Source: Orobanche coerulescens (Eukaryota; Streptophyta; Magnoliopsida; Lamiales; Orobanchaceae). Taken from it: a stretch of DNA of 64,000 nucleotides. Location of the stretch: contig CM065814.1 in NCBI GenBank assembly GCA_033398695.1, positions 77,332,358-77,396,357 of the forward strand, given 5' to 3'. Position 1 is the stretch's first letter; every line of letters begins with the position of its first letter. Positions 1 to 11,125 of the stretch are shown here, piece after piece. The translations under genes and the position numbers were made by a program. Below the pieces are notes generated by a model. That model saw nothing but the letters and a program-made list of their open reading frames with translations, made no database searches and was not told the origin of the DNA.

Positions 1-657
1 TCTAGAAGAAGGAACGCTCCCGCTACAGCAGCAGATGAAGTCAAAGCATCGGAATGGTGACTTGGTGACCCATCCAGAGGACTGGATCCTAGTCTTTGAT
101 AAATCTTATGAAGGACGTAAAATTTATCAGAATCGAGACAAGGACGCTCATCAGAACTGGTGGCGAAACACCAAGAATGATCCAAAGCGACCATGGAGAC
201 ACTCTGACTTTAGGAGCTGAATACCTTAGCATATTATTCGATTGTAATTTTACTCTCAAAAATTTTTTGACTATCTTGAAAGATTACAACTCGTAATCTA
301 CTGTATTCATATTATGAAATATATTTCATACACAAGTTGTAAGAACTTGTCTGCGAACAGTTCATAGTTTAAGTTGTATGCATCTAGAAAACAATGTAAG
401 ATTGTGCCTGCGCGCCAATCATAAGCTTTCAATGTAACTTTCTTTTGATAAAAGATGAACTTGCCTGCGAGCAGTTCTTAGTGTTAAATCCAAAAACCGA
501 AGGCCAGAACATTCGAAAGAAGACCAAGAAGTCTGTCCTACTTCAAAACCGCTTAGTGCCAAAGTTTTGGCATCATCAAGGATGTTTGGATAAACATCAT
601 ATGGTTTAAAAAAGGAAGACTCGGAAGGACTTGGCAAATTGTCAAAAAGGGGGAAAT
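1..657 (+). mobile_element. 3' end of the internal region of a SIRE-like Ty1/copia element (partial)
   Basis: This is the last part of a copia-type retrotransposon whose body lies left of the window. An open frame runs from the window edge (base 2) to a stop at 218-220 and contains HPEDWILVFDKSYEGRK; I do not recognise the protein, and it could be the tail of the pol or env-like ORF. The rest is non-coding, with two similar copies of a segment around 336-370 and 450-490 (gaacttg..tgcgagcagttc). It ends in a purine tract at 644-656 (aaaaagggggaaa), directly before an LTR that starts TGTTGG, an arrangement typical of SIRE/Maximus copia elements. The clade call rests only on these non-coding hallmarks. 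Confidence 0.6.
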
Positions 658-1830
658 TGTTGGGATAACAAATCACTGTATCGATGCTGCCCTGTATCGA
701 TCGTATTGTGAGAATGTTTTGACAATATGCCAAATCCTGAATACCGCCTCTAGCTGTATCGAATAGCTGATCAAAGTATCAAACCTGTATCGAAGACTTC
801 TCGCAGTCCCAACCATACAGTATATTGATCATACAACAAAGAGTCCCGCAAAGCCAAAGTATGGAAACTGTCTCGAATATCAATACAGTGATACCTTCCA
901 TACAGCTCTCAACAGGACAAGAAGGAATCTTCAGTATTCTCTAGAAGTCAAGTCCCATTGATAAAGAAGTATTCAAATACTAAAGGATAAAGTATTTAAA
1001 TAGTGTAATTCATAAGATCTTCAAAATCCCGCAATATCCGGATCTCAGTCAATATTAGTTGTCGCAGAATCTTGCCTCAACGGATAGATTTCAAACGGAT
1101 ATATTTCAAATGGCTATATATATCTCCAGAGTTTGAAGATCATCAACTACTGATCAACAACTGAAAAACTACTGAAAGACTGAACGACTTACAAACGATC
1201 AAGCTTACAAGAAATATTCAGAGAAAAACATATCTCCCCAAGCTTTCCTCTATTCAGATATAAGAGATATACAGTGCTCAAAACCTTGAACAACACATCA
1301 TCAGCTTATAGCCCAGAAAGTCATAGCTGTTGTTCAACCCTGTTCTATCTTTGAACAAACTCATATCAGCCCTGTGTGGACTGAGGGATCTTTACTTCTC
1401 CTGAACTGTGTGTGAAGGACTTGCATCGAAGAAGACGAAGCTTCAGAACTGCATGTGAAGAAGCCAGTCAAAGTGTTAGCTCAAACCAATCTGTGTGAAC
1501 GGTTGAAAGCGAAGATCATTTTATCAATCTGTGTGAACGATATATTGATTAAGTATTGTTATAATTACGTAGTTGTGTACGCAGTAATTATAATAGACTT
1601 TTTACTCCTGTGTGGAGGACCAGTGGACGTAGAGGGGTTTACCTCGAACCACTTAAATACTGTGTTATTTACCTTCTGCTTTTATTGTTTTATTTAACTG
1701 CACATCGAGTTGTTGTATCCACAACAACTTACTGAATTTAAGACTTCCGCTATGCACTCAGATTTAAAACAGTACAGCTTGTTGTTTAAAAAACTTTCTA
1801 AGCTGTATCCAGTATACTTAGTGGCCAACA
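658..1830 (+). repeat. 3' LTR of the SIRE-like Ty1/copia element
   Basis: The LTR starts TGTTGG at 658, right after the purine tract, and ends CCAACA at 1830, so the termini form a perfect 6-bp inverted repeat. Length is 1173 bp. A likely TATA box is at 1114-1123 (tatatatatc). The base after the LTR resumes the LTR of gypsy A: 1831 onward matches 8378 onward. This proves insertion into that LTR and fixes the copia boundary. The expected 5-bp target duplication would be GTTAT (1831-1835); its partner lies outside the window. Confidence 0.85.
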
Positions 1831-3072
1831 GTTATGATTATACGTATCCTTGTATCTCGAAGATGTTTGAATCCGTGATATCATTTATAATAAGATGAAC
1901 GTAAAATGCATGGAGATCACGTATATTAAACACTGAGGATTTCGTAAGTTTCATCACAGTTAGAACAGTCGACTGACCAGGGAAGAACTGTCAGACATGT
2001 TTAGCGTGCACTAGCTTTATAGTTAACATGCGCTATCGGGCATAAGTTAACGTACGCTACTCTTGGAACGTATCGTGCGTTATATCATCAGACGAGTCAA
2101 TTGACTGATCAGTGAGGTACTGACAGTGCATGGTTAGCGTACGCTAGACTCTGTATTATTGCTTGCGCTAACAAGTAGCCTTAACGTACGCTACATAGGA
2201 CACGTAGCGTGCGTTAAGCAAGCCAGGCAGATTACATTTTATGAACTTCCGACCGTAATTTGAATTGTTAGATGTACGTACAACATGAGGTGAACTCTAT
2301 ATTATTTCTTTTGTTTAAGGTTCGAGCTTGCTACGTGATTGATCGAAGGGGCTACCGTCTAGGGTTTCGTTTTTCATGGAAGTATTATTCTTGTCTTCGA
2401 ATCGAGGCAAGTAACTTAATTATTTTATGTATTGATGTTATACATATTGTTGTACATGTATGTCGTTATTGTATGTCCACCTCGTGTTGGTCTGACGGGA
2501 TCATTGGGGGATCTATGCTAGCGTGCGATGGATCATCGGACGGGTTTTTCCACCTCGGGTTGGTTTGACGGAATCATCGGGGGGTCTAGGCAGTGAACGC
2601 TGGATCATCGGAATTACCATGTGTATATTGTGATATCATGTTATGATTATCATGTGTGTATGTTATTATTGAGTTTCTCGCAGGAGAAGACTCTTTGGTT
2701 CTTTGTCATTTATGTTATTATTATTCTTCGTGAGATGTTGAATAATATGTTGTGGTACTTGTACTAGCATCATTGTGCTAACACCTTCGGGGGTGAACAT
2801 TTGTTTATGTTCAGGATCCAGGAGAGCGGGGAAACAACCACTGGAGTTGCATGACGACGAGGGTGCAGAGTGATGTTCCGGCCGAGTTTATTTGTTTGCT
2901 GTTTGTATCGTTTTAATAAGTACTCGAGTACGTCGTCGTTTGTGATGATTTGAATTTGGTGATGTATTAATACTTTTCCTTTGGACATTTGTATTTTCAG
3001 AATTGGTCAGAACTGTTGTATTTTATTACAGTTACTTTCATACGTTGGTATCTGTTATTGTCTTTTCATTTC
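1831..3072 (+). repeat. Gypsy A 5' LTR, right-hand part (interrupted by copia, 3' end deleted)
   Basis: This segment matches 8378-9612 of the A 3' LTR almost throughout. The missing first ~1.07 kb (equivalent to 7305-8377) should lie left of the copia element, outside the window. The match stops at 3072 where the other LTR goes on for another 73 bp to 9685; here the sequence jumps straight into gag. It carries the palindrome cluster (about 2005-2215), a two-copy repeat of about 70 bp at 2478-2612 (ccacctcg..ttggt..gacgg), and a small hairpin at 2782-2795 followed by a pyrimidine/AG tract. Confidence 0.85.
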
Positions 3073-3900
3073 GACCTGTAGACCATGATGCTGATTGGAC
3101 AGAATTTAAATTAATGATTGAAGATCAGTATTTCCCTCGTCCCGTGAGGGAAGCCAAAGTTCGGGAGTTTTTCTCCGCTCAGCCTTCAGATGTACCAGTA
3201 TCTCAGGCAATTAAGACATTTAACCAGCAACTGGCATTTGTTCGACATCTGGTCAGAACAGATGTAGAAATGATGATCCATTTTGATATGAGAATGAAAC
3301 CAGAAATCCAGAGGTACATGTACGGTTTTGAATGTACCACTCTCCGTCAATACCAGGATAAAGCATTGGCGTATGAAATCAAGGAAGCAGCAATGGAGAA
3401 GTTGGCAGAGTCCAAGAAGCAGAAAGTCTCCGGTAGTTTCACGGAGCACAAGAGTAGTGGGCCCCGCAAGGCCCAGTCATCCTTTCATTCTTTCAAGAAA
3501 CCTCCGCACCCATCTAAGAGCAGAAAGAACTTCGGAGCAGCATCAACCACGACGGATGTCACTAGGAAATTCTTTAACTGTGCCCAGATAGGGCACTATC
3601 GACGGAATTGCCCTCTACCTGCCGTGACTTGTTTTGATTGTGGTCGAGAGGTACATCGTGCGGTGTTCTGTGAAGAGGCTGCAAAGTCTTTTAGAGCCCG
3701 TACACCACAGCCAGTTCAGAAGGAAGCCAGTATCCAACAGACGCAGCAAAGTGTTCAGATGCCTCAGAATTTTGGCCGCGGACGAGGCAGAGGACAATGG
3801 GATCGAAAGGGTACATCGAGTATCGGATCTGTTCCCCCCACGTCTGTACGAGATAAGGAGAACAGACAATCAGGATGCTGCTGTCGCATCAGGTACTGTT
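3073..3900 (+). pseudogene. gag: Gypsy A gag, N-terminally deleted
   Basis: Gag packages retrotransposon RNA into cytoplasmic particles. The frame is open from LTR sequence into gag (3003-3923). Retrotransposon gag homology starts abruptly near WTEFKLMIEDQYFPRPVREAK, so the N-terminal half of the capsid region, the leader and the primer site are deleted. Conserved blocks follow: VSQAIKTFNQQL, FDMRMKPEIQRYM and a basic linker. Two CCHC zinc knuckles lie at about 3572-3670. The first has lost its first cysteine (FFNCAQIGHYRRNC); the second (CFDCGREVHRAVFC) is intact. The frame then shifts near 3700-3880 and protease continues in another frame. The element cannot make a full gag. Confidence 0.9.
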
Positions 3901-5705
3901 CAGATCCTTTCCCAGCCAGTTAGCGTTTTATTCGATACAGGAGCTACGCATTCATTTATATCCTTGTCTTGTGTATATCGTTTGAATATTTCTGGTTTTC
4001 ATAATTATAAACCTTATGTTGTGGGTTTACCGAGCGGAGAGAGGATTGTTGGAAACTTAGAAACTAGAGATTTACCTATATCATTTGGAGGCAGAGAGTG
4101 GCTCTCAAATCTGGTTGTGATAGAAATGCAAGGAGACGACCTGATACTCAGAGATGATTGGCTTAATCGATATGGAGCTATTGAAAACTACCGAAAGAGG
4201 AATATCTCGCTCATCGCTAACGATGGTTCCAAAATACTATTTGAAGGATGGAAACCAGGAAGCTCAGGAAAGATGATCAAGGCGATGAAAGCTGTCAAAT
4301 TGTTGAAACAGGGCTGTACCAGATACTGGTGCTATGCAATGAAGAAAGAAGACGGAATTGTGGAACTTTCATCCATTCCTGTTGTGAACGAATTTCCGAA
4401 TGTATTCCCTGACGAGTTACCTGGACTACCTCCACGACGGGATGTAGAATTCACTATTGAGATGGAACCCGGAGCTACACCAATTTCTATGGCGCCGTAT
4501 CATATGGCACCTACTGAGACGTACGAACTGAAAAAGCAACTGTAGGAGTTACTGGACAAAGGCTATATCCAGCCAAGTGTTTCGCCCTGGGGATCCCCAG
4601 TTCTTTTTGTCCAAAAGAAGGATAGATCGCTTCGACTGTGTATTGACTATCGAGAGCTGAACAAGATGACGATTAAGAACAAGTATCCATTGCCACGGAT
4701 TGATGATTTGTTTGACCAGTTACAAGGAGCAACAGTATTTTCTAAAATCGATCTGAGATCAGGATATCAGCTGAGGATTAAGGAATCTGATGTTCCGAAA
4801 TCAGCGTTCAGAACTCGCTACGGACACTATGAGTTTGTTGTGATGCCGTTTGGTCTCACTAATGTACGTGCTGTATTCATGCAATTGATGAACCGAGTGT
4901 TCATCGAGTATTTTGATAAATACGTGGTTGTGTTCATTGATGACATTCTGGTATATTCTAAGAGCCCGGAAGAGCATGCACAACATTTAAGGATTGTGTT
5001 AGACCTGTTGAGAAATGAACAATTGTATGCCAAACTTTCTAAGTGTGAATTCTGGCTAAAGGAAGTAATGTTCCTCGGCCATGTGGTATCAGCTGAAAGA
5101 GTCCGAGTAGATCCTCAGAATATCGAAGCAGTTATGGATTGGAAGCCTCCTAAGAACGTGAAAGAAGTCCGGAGTTTCTTAGGACTTGCTGGATATTATC
5201 GTCGGTTCGTGGAAGGGTTTTCCAAAATTACCCGCCCACTTACTCGACTACTACAGAAAACTCAACAGTTTGAGTGGAATGAGTTGTGCCAGAATAGCTT
5301 TAATGAATTGAAGAAGAAATTGACGACGGCACCGATTTTAGCACTCCTGGGAACCTGGGATTCATAGTTTACTGATGATGCTTGAACCAAGGACTCGGAT
5401 GCGTATTGATGCGTAATGATAAGGTGATCGCTTATGCGTCACAACAATGAAACCTTATGAAGTGAATTACCCAACGCATGATTGGAGCCGGCAAAGCAGA
5501 GTTTTGCTTTGAAAACTGGAGACATTACCCATGACGGACTCACTGTCAGATCTTTACGGATCACAAGAGTCTCAAATACATCTTCAGTCAGAAAGAGTTG
5601 AACATGCGGCAAAGGAGATGGCTGGAACTTATTAAAGACCGTGACTTGGAGATTCTTTATCATCCAGGCAAGGCAAATGTAGTAGCCGATGCACTTAGCC
5701 ACAAA
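3880..5705 (+). pseudogene. pol: Gypsy A protease - reverse transcriptase - RNase H
   Basis: The protease is at about 3925-4200 with active site LFDTGATHSF intact. RT follows: the link DELPGLPPRRDVEF is at 4411-4452, an in-frame TAG sits at 4543-4545, and RT motifs continue in the same frame ([18 protein letters not shown], catalytic FIDD near 4935, [19 protein letters not shown]). The residue pair HQ after SGY is reduced to one residue, an in-frame 3-base loss. A frameshift near 5350 puts a stop at 5365-5367. The RNase H region (about 5368-5705) is broken into several frames, but [21 protein letters not shown] sequence is visible around 5644-5695. Order and sequence fit a Tekay/Del-type chromovirus. 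Confidence 0.9.
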
Positions 5706-5816
5706 CCTGTTTCTATTTAGATGCTGGAGGCTCTGACCTCCCAGCTAAGCATTCAACAAGAGATGATTCGAGAAGGAATTGAAGTATGGTTGTAAAGAGT
5801 CCAAGGACAACTGTGC

Positions 5817-7267
5817 GTGGTGGAAATAACTTCATCGTTAACTGAAGAAATCAAATCTAAGCAAGTAGATGATCCTCTGATGAATCGGTTACGTGATGAA
5901 GTGATCAACGGAAAGGCCCCCGGATTCGTAATTCATGATGATGGAGTTTGGAGATTTCAGAACCGACTTTGCGTTCCCGATGTCGATGTTCTGAAACAGA
6001 CAATTATGAAGGAAGCTCACAGCACGCCCTATTCTATCCACCCGGGCACCAGTAAGATGTATAAGGACTTGAAGCAGAACTTTTGGTGGGGCAACATGAA
6101 GAAAGATGTACCGGGTTATGTTTCGAAATGCTTGACTTGTCAGCAGGTTAAGATCGAGCATATACGACCTGCCGGAATGCTGAAGCTGCTCCCGATTCCT
6201 GAATGGAAGTGGGAGGACATATCGATAGACTTTATCACTAGTATGCCGAGAACCAAGACAGGAATGAACATGATTTGGGTGATAGTTGATCATTTAACCA
6301 AATCAGCTCATTTTCTAGGCATTAAGGACAGATGGGGACTAGAGAGGTTGGCACGAGTATTTATTTCAGAGATAGTCTGATTGCATGGTACGCCGAAGAC
6401 CATTATTTCTGACCGAGACGGTCGCTTTGTATCGCATTTTTGGAAAGCAATTCATAAGGCCTTGGGGACCGAATTGAACTTCAGCACAGCTTATCACCCG
6501 CAGATAGATGGACAATCCGAGAGCACTATTCAAACGGTGGAAGACATGATAAGGGCCTGTGCCTTAGATTGGTTAACTGATTGGGAAGTTCATTTGCCGT
6601 TGATTGAATTCACCTACAACAATAGTTGGCATGCTTCTATTAAGATGGCACCGTTTGAGGCATTGTACGGGAGCAGATGCAGATCGCCCCTATGTTGGGA
6701 CGATTCATCGGACTTGATCGGAACGGAACCGGAATTGATCATGCAGACACGAGAGAAAATAGCCTTAATTCGCGAAAGGCTGTTGACGGCCCAGAGTCGA
6801 CAGAAATATGACGCAGACGTACGCCGTCACCCATTGGAGTTCAGTAGTGGAGATCACGTGCTTTTAAAAGTTTCTCCTACTCGAGGAATCTTTCGTTTCG
6901 GAAGAAAGGGGATGTTGAGTCCGAGATGTATCGGACTGTTCGAAATTCTTGAAAGAGTTGGAGAGTTGGCCTACAGATTGTCATTACCGCCATCATTGAG
7001 CCATGTTCATAACGTGTTCCACGTATCCCAGTTACGGAGATATATACCGGATTCTAGTCATGTCATTGATTTCGGCGAGATTGGAATCGCTCAGGATGGA
7101 ACGTTTGAAGAGAGACCGGTCAGGATACTCGAGAGTCGAGTTAAGCAGTTGAGGAACAAACCGATCTCATTGGTCAAGGTCCAGTGGTCACGCCACGGAG
7201 TGGAAGAAGCCACTTGGAAACGGAATATAGCATGAAGTCCATATATCCAGAGTTATTTTCGTCTTGA
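5817..7267 (+). pseudogene. pol (IN): Gypsy A integrase with C-terminal chromodomain
   Basis: Integrase joins the cDNA to chromosomal DNA; in chromoviruses a chromodomain at its C-terminus is thought to steer insertion to heterochromatin. The zinc-binding HHCC region is at about 6010-6150 (EAHSTPYSIHPG, CLTCQQVK). The DDE core follows: IDFITSMPRTK, then DRDGRF near 6412, then [18 protein letters not shown] near 6645-6695. An in-frame TGA at 6378-6380 looks like a CGA-to-TGA change. The chromodomain-like tail ([30 protein letters not shown]) is at about 7113-7220 and is frame-shifted at its end. The chromodomain is of the divergent plant type. Confidence 0.92.
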
Positions 7268-7284
7268 GTTTCGGGGCGAAACTC
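7266..7284 (+). promoter_or_regulatory. Pre-PPT hairpin of gypsy A
   Basis: Arms GAGTTTCG (7266-7273) and CGAAACTC (7277-7284) pair perfectly over 8 bp with loop GGG. It lies between the end of pol and the purine tract. Equivalent hairpins with different arm sequence occur in B, C, D, G and H. Confidence 0.75.
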
Positions 7285-7290
7285 CTTTTT

Positions 7291-7304
7291 AGTAGGAGAG
7301 TATA
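7291..7304 (+). promoter_or_regulatory. Polypurine tract of gypsy A
   Basis: The mostly purine run agtaggagagtata lies immediately before the 3' LTR start TGATATCCG. In LTR elements this tract primes plus-strand DNA synthesis. It is less pure than the tracts of G or E, which may be decay. Confidence 0.7.
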
Positions 7305-9685
7305 TGATATCCGAATTTATTATTGTGTATTTCATCTGTTGTTGAACCCTGTATTATTCGGAATTGTGATCTCGATACTTGGAGTATGATATTTCCTATA
7401 TTTGTATCCTTGTACATGAGTATATCAACATGAAAATTTTCTGATGCGAACACGTGATAATGTACTCTAAGAATGTAGCTTAACGTACGTTATCGGCTAA
7501 AACTAGCGTACGCTACGAATGAGGAATTACGTGCATTAGGCAGTCAATTACTGAGCTACGCAGCTAGCAGATGCGCCAGCCGGACATGGGTCCGGATAAG
7601 ATTCCCTCAGATGAACCTGGATTGTTTTGGAGTCAACGTTAATTAGCGTGCGCTAAGGACAATACGATAGCGTGCGCTAAACAGCTATCATATAGAAACT
7701 TTATATAAGGGACAGCACCCCATTTCTTTTGGTTTATGATTCTATCACTCGTTCTTTATATCTTGGAAAGTCCAGAGAGCCTTCCCTACTTCTTAAACGC
7801 ATATAAACCCTCCTTACATGATGATTAAAGATTGGAGAGTACTTACACTTGATCATTGAAGAAGAAACTCACTTTGGAGTGACACACAAGCAACCAGGGT
7901 TGAAGTCTACCTATTGTCTTGGTGTTTCCTTCATCTTAAGGTATGTTAATACTATCTCCTACCTTGGATTCGTGTTCATAAGGATATGAGGATTATGCTA
8001 TCAAGATATTGAGTTCCATTGATGAATTATCCAAACAACATCATGTTTATAAGTTGGAATGTTTATACTTAGATATCATCGTTGGAAACATCATGCTTAG
8101 CATCTTACCACGTCGAATGATGAGAGAAATATTCTGAGATTGATTATCCGTATTGATGACGTTACCATATTTGTCATAGACGTAAAGTTGTTATCACTTT
8201 TGTTAAATGGACTTTGGAAAGAATCATAGAAGATTTGCATCCTTTCTTATAAGTTGGAATTGTTAGTTCATCTTCTTGGTTAAATCGGGATGTAATGATG
8301 ATATTAGAATCTAGTGCATCGACCTTAAGAACACCAAACATCACATGAGAATTATAATCAAGATGGAATATGGTGTTGTTATGATTATACGTATCCTTGT
8401 ATCTCGAAGATGTTTGAACTTGTGAGATCATTTTTAATAAGATGAACGTAACATGCATGGAGATAACGTATATTAAACACTGAGGATTTCATAAGTTTCA
8501 TCACAGTTAAAACAGTCGACTGCCCAGGGAAGAACTGTCAGACATGTTTAGTGTGCGCTAAGTTTTATAGTTAACGTTCACTATCGGGCATAAGTTAACG
8601 TACGCTACGCTTGGAACGTAATGTGTGTTATATTATCAGACGAGTCAATCGACTGATCAGTGAGGTACTGACAGTGCATGGTTAGCGTACGCTAGACTTC
8701 GTATTATTGCATGCGCTAACAAGTAGCCTTAACGTACGCTACATAGGATACGTAGCGTGCGTTAAGCAAGCCAGGAAGATTACGTTTTAAGAACTTCCGA
8801 CCGTAATTTGAATTCTTAGATGTCCGTACAACGTGAGATGAACTCTATATTATTTCTTTTGTTTAAGGTTCGAGATTGATACATGATTGATCGAAGGGGC
8901 GACCTTCGAGTGTTTCATTTTTCGTGGAAGTATTATTCTTGTCTTCGAATCGAGGACCTTAATTGAGTTTATGTATTGAGGTTATACATATTGTTGTACA
9001 TGTATGTCGTTATTGTATGTCCACCTCGTGTTGGTCCGACGGGATCATTGGGGGATCTATGCTAGCATGCGCTGGATGATTGGACGGGTTTTTCCACCTC
9101 GGGTTGGTTTGACGGAATCATCGGGGGGTCTAGGCAGTGAACGCTGGATCATCGGAATTACCATATGTATGTTGTGATATCATGTCATGATTATCATGTG
9201 TGTATGTTATTATTGAGTTTCTCGCAGGAGAAGACTCTTTGGTTCTTTATCATTTATGTTATTATTATTCTTTGTGAGATGTTGAATAATATGTTGTGGT
9301 ACTTGTACTAGCATCGTTGTGCTAACCCCTTCGGGGGTGAACATTTATTTATGTTCAGGATCCAGGAGAGCGGGGAAACAACCACTGGAGTTGCATGACG
9401 ACGACGGTGCAGAGTGATGTTCCGGCCGAGTTTATTTGTCTATTTTTTGTATCGTTTTAATAAGTACTCGAGTCGTCGTTTGTGATGATTTGGATTTGGT
9501 GATGTATTAATACTTTTCCTTTGGACATTTGTATTTTCAGTATTGGTCAGAACTGTTGTATTTTATTTCAGTTACTTTCATACGTTGGTATCTGTTATTG
9601 TCTTTTCATTTCTTCAGCCTTGTAAAATCCCTATGTAAAGGATTTACTGCACTGTAATATTCCTGAATATATCGGGGGTATTACA
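7305..9685 (+). repeat. Gypsy A 3' LTR
   Basis: The LTR is 2381 bp, starting TGATATCC and ending ATTACA. Its right 1.2 kb matches 1831-3072. A first palindrome cluster (about 7478-7690, e.g. TTAGCGTGCGCTAA types) lies just upstream of a TATA box at 7701-7710 (ttatataagg); a second cluster lies at about 8540-8770. A two-copy ~70-bp repeat and a CCCC/GGGG hairpin (9325-9338) lie near the 3' end. The next five bases, ACAGT (9686-9690), are the presumed target duplication; the left copy is outside the window. Confidence 0.88.
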
Positions 9686-9690
9686 ACAGT

Positions 9691-9957
9691 GACGTCTCCA
9701 ACGAGTATCACTTACGTATGAGTTATACAAGTATGGTTATTTATATCGGGATGTCCATTTATGGCGAAACCTGAATAACTTTCATAACATACCCCGTTAG
9801 GGAGTGTATTATTATTTTTATGTTAGGTGTTTCTCGAGGTCCAGAGTTCGAGTCGAGAACTTGGGACGAGATTATATCCTTCTTCTGAGAACCCTATAGT
9901 AGAGTTGTTCTATTATGTTGAGACGTTGATGTATTATGCGTATACCTTCTTCATAGG
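9691..9957 (+). other. Leader of gypsy B after the insertion of A
   Basis: This is non-coding sequence between the end of the A insertion and the first ORF of B. B's 5' LTR is not seen in the window, so it should lie to the left, beyond A. I see no primer-binding site here. Confidence 0.5.
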
Positions 9958-10682
9958 ATGGCGACCACGAAGACGCCGCCGCGTAAGTCAACGAGGAGAA
10001 GGCGTACACCGTGTGACCTTGTGGAGGCTTTCCGCAATACGTATCGAGGCACAGGTGCCACCGTGGGCCAGTGCGTGGCAGACTTAGAGGCGACATGGTA
10101 CCTAGCTGCTCCTCATGGTGTCTCAGACTACGAGGGCATTCAGCGCCTTATTGACCTCATTCCGATCGAGTGGAGGGAGTGGGCTGCTGCAGTCTCATGG
10201 TACTATATCTTTTTGAGTGAGCCCACTTTAGTACCGTCCAGAGATTTCGTGGCCTTTGCTATCCGCATCACCACTCAGTACCTCCAGCACCGTGGACCTC
10301 CCCTTGGAGCTTGTGTGTATCGACCTTATGCTAGGGGAGCTTTGACGGAGAGGCTAGCTACACCTCTACCTCGCCAGGTGCTTCTTGTTGCACCGCCTCA
10401 TGCTCAGGGACGTCAGCACCTCGCCGCAGGGACGTGAGGACCGAGCCTTTTATTCTCATGAGGACGTCTCCTCCATTTCGACCCATGGCAGTCATCGATC
10501 CAGTCCACCCACGACCGATCACAGACGATGCTCATCTATTTCTTCCGAAGAAGCGCAGAGTCACTGAAGACCCTGTTGCAGTCTCTCCATCTTTAGACGA
10601 GGAGTCAGAAGAAGATCCGGAGGAGGATCCGGAGGATTTAGGAGGACAGCTCGACCGCCGAGTCGATGGCGACTTGAGATAG
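9958..10682 (+). pseudogene. Unidentified ORF upstream of gag in gypsy B (two overlapping frames)
   Basis: The first frame (9958-10437, 159 aa) starts MATTKTPPRKSTRRRRTPCD, very basic, then has a mixed, tryptophan-containing stretch (IPIEWREWAAAVSWYYIF, RITTQYLQHRGPP) that looks like a folded domain. A second frame overlaps at 10434 and runs to 10682 with FLPKKRRVTEDP (possible nuclear localisation signal) and an acidic tail rich in E and D. Base composition is coding-like (GC-rich against the surroundings), and the two frames read as one protein of about 240 aa split by a frameshift near 10430. I recognise no family. It precedes gag by about 440 bp. It could be an extra retrotransposon ORF or a captured host fragment. 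Confidence 0.55.
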
Positions 10683-11125
10683 CTCAGGATGGTGCTAGCC
10701 CTTTATTTTGTATTTTGTATGTGGAATGTCACTACCTTTGCTTATACGTGTCGTTCCGATGTCTAGCACTTTCTTATTTTATAGACGGCAATGCTATTTG
10801 TTAGAGCATCCCGCATTTTGGCATATGTGTAGGCAGGTAGCCTAGATAAGTTTGTATTGATAGTCAGTAAGACCTCGTTGAAGGCAATTATACAATTATG
10901 ATGCATATGATATATTGATATATATTTCGACCCTTCATGGGCTTTTCTTCTCATGAGTATGATGTTGTTATTTGTGATCTCTTTCTCGACCTTGCTACAA
11001 GAGTTATCTATGAGTATGTGTTGATGTGTTATGATTATGTAGTCGCGAACTCCTTTTTATGATCTAGAATGACGATAATTACGGACCATTGGGAATGAAC
11101 TAACGATGATTATGTGCACCATAGA
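10683..11125 (+). other. Non-coding spacer between the leader ORF and gag of B
   Basis: AT-rich sequence with no coding potential or repeat that I can see. It ends at the likely gag start ATG at 11126. Confidence 0.4.

Noticed and set aside
658..1830. Possibility that this is a gypsy LTR or a solo LTR
   Set aside because: TGTTGG/CCAACA ends and an aaaaagggggaaa purine tract directly upstream point to a copia 3' LTR with its internal region attached.
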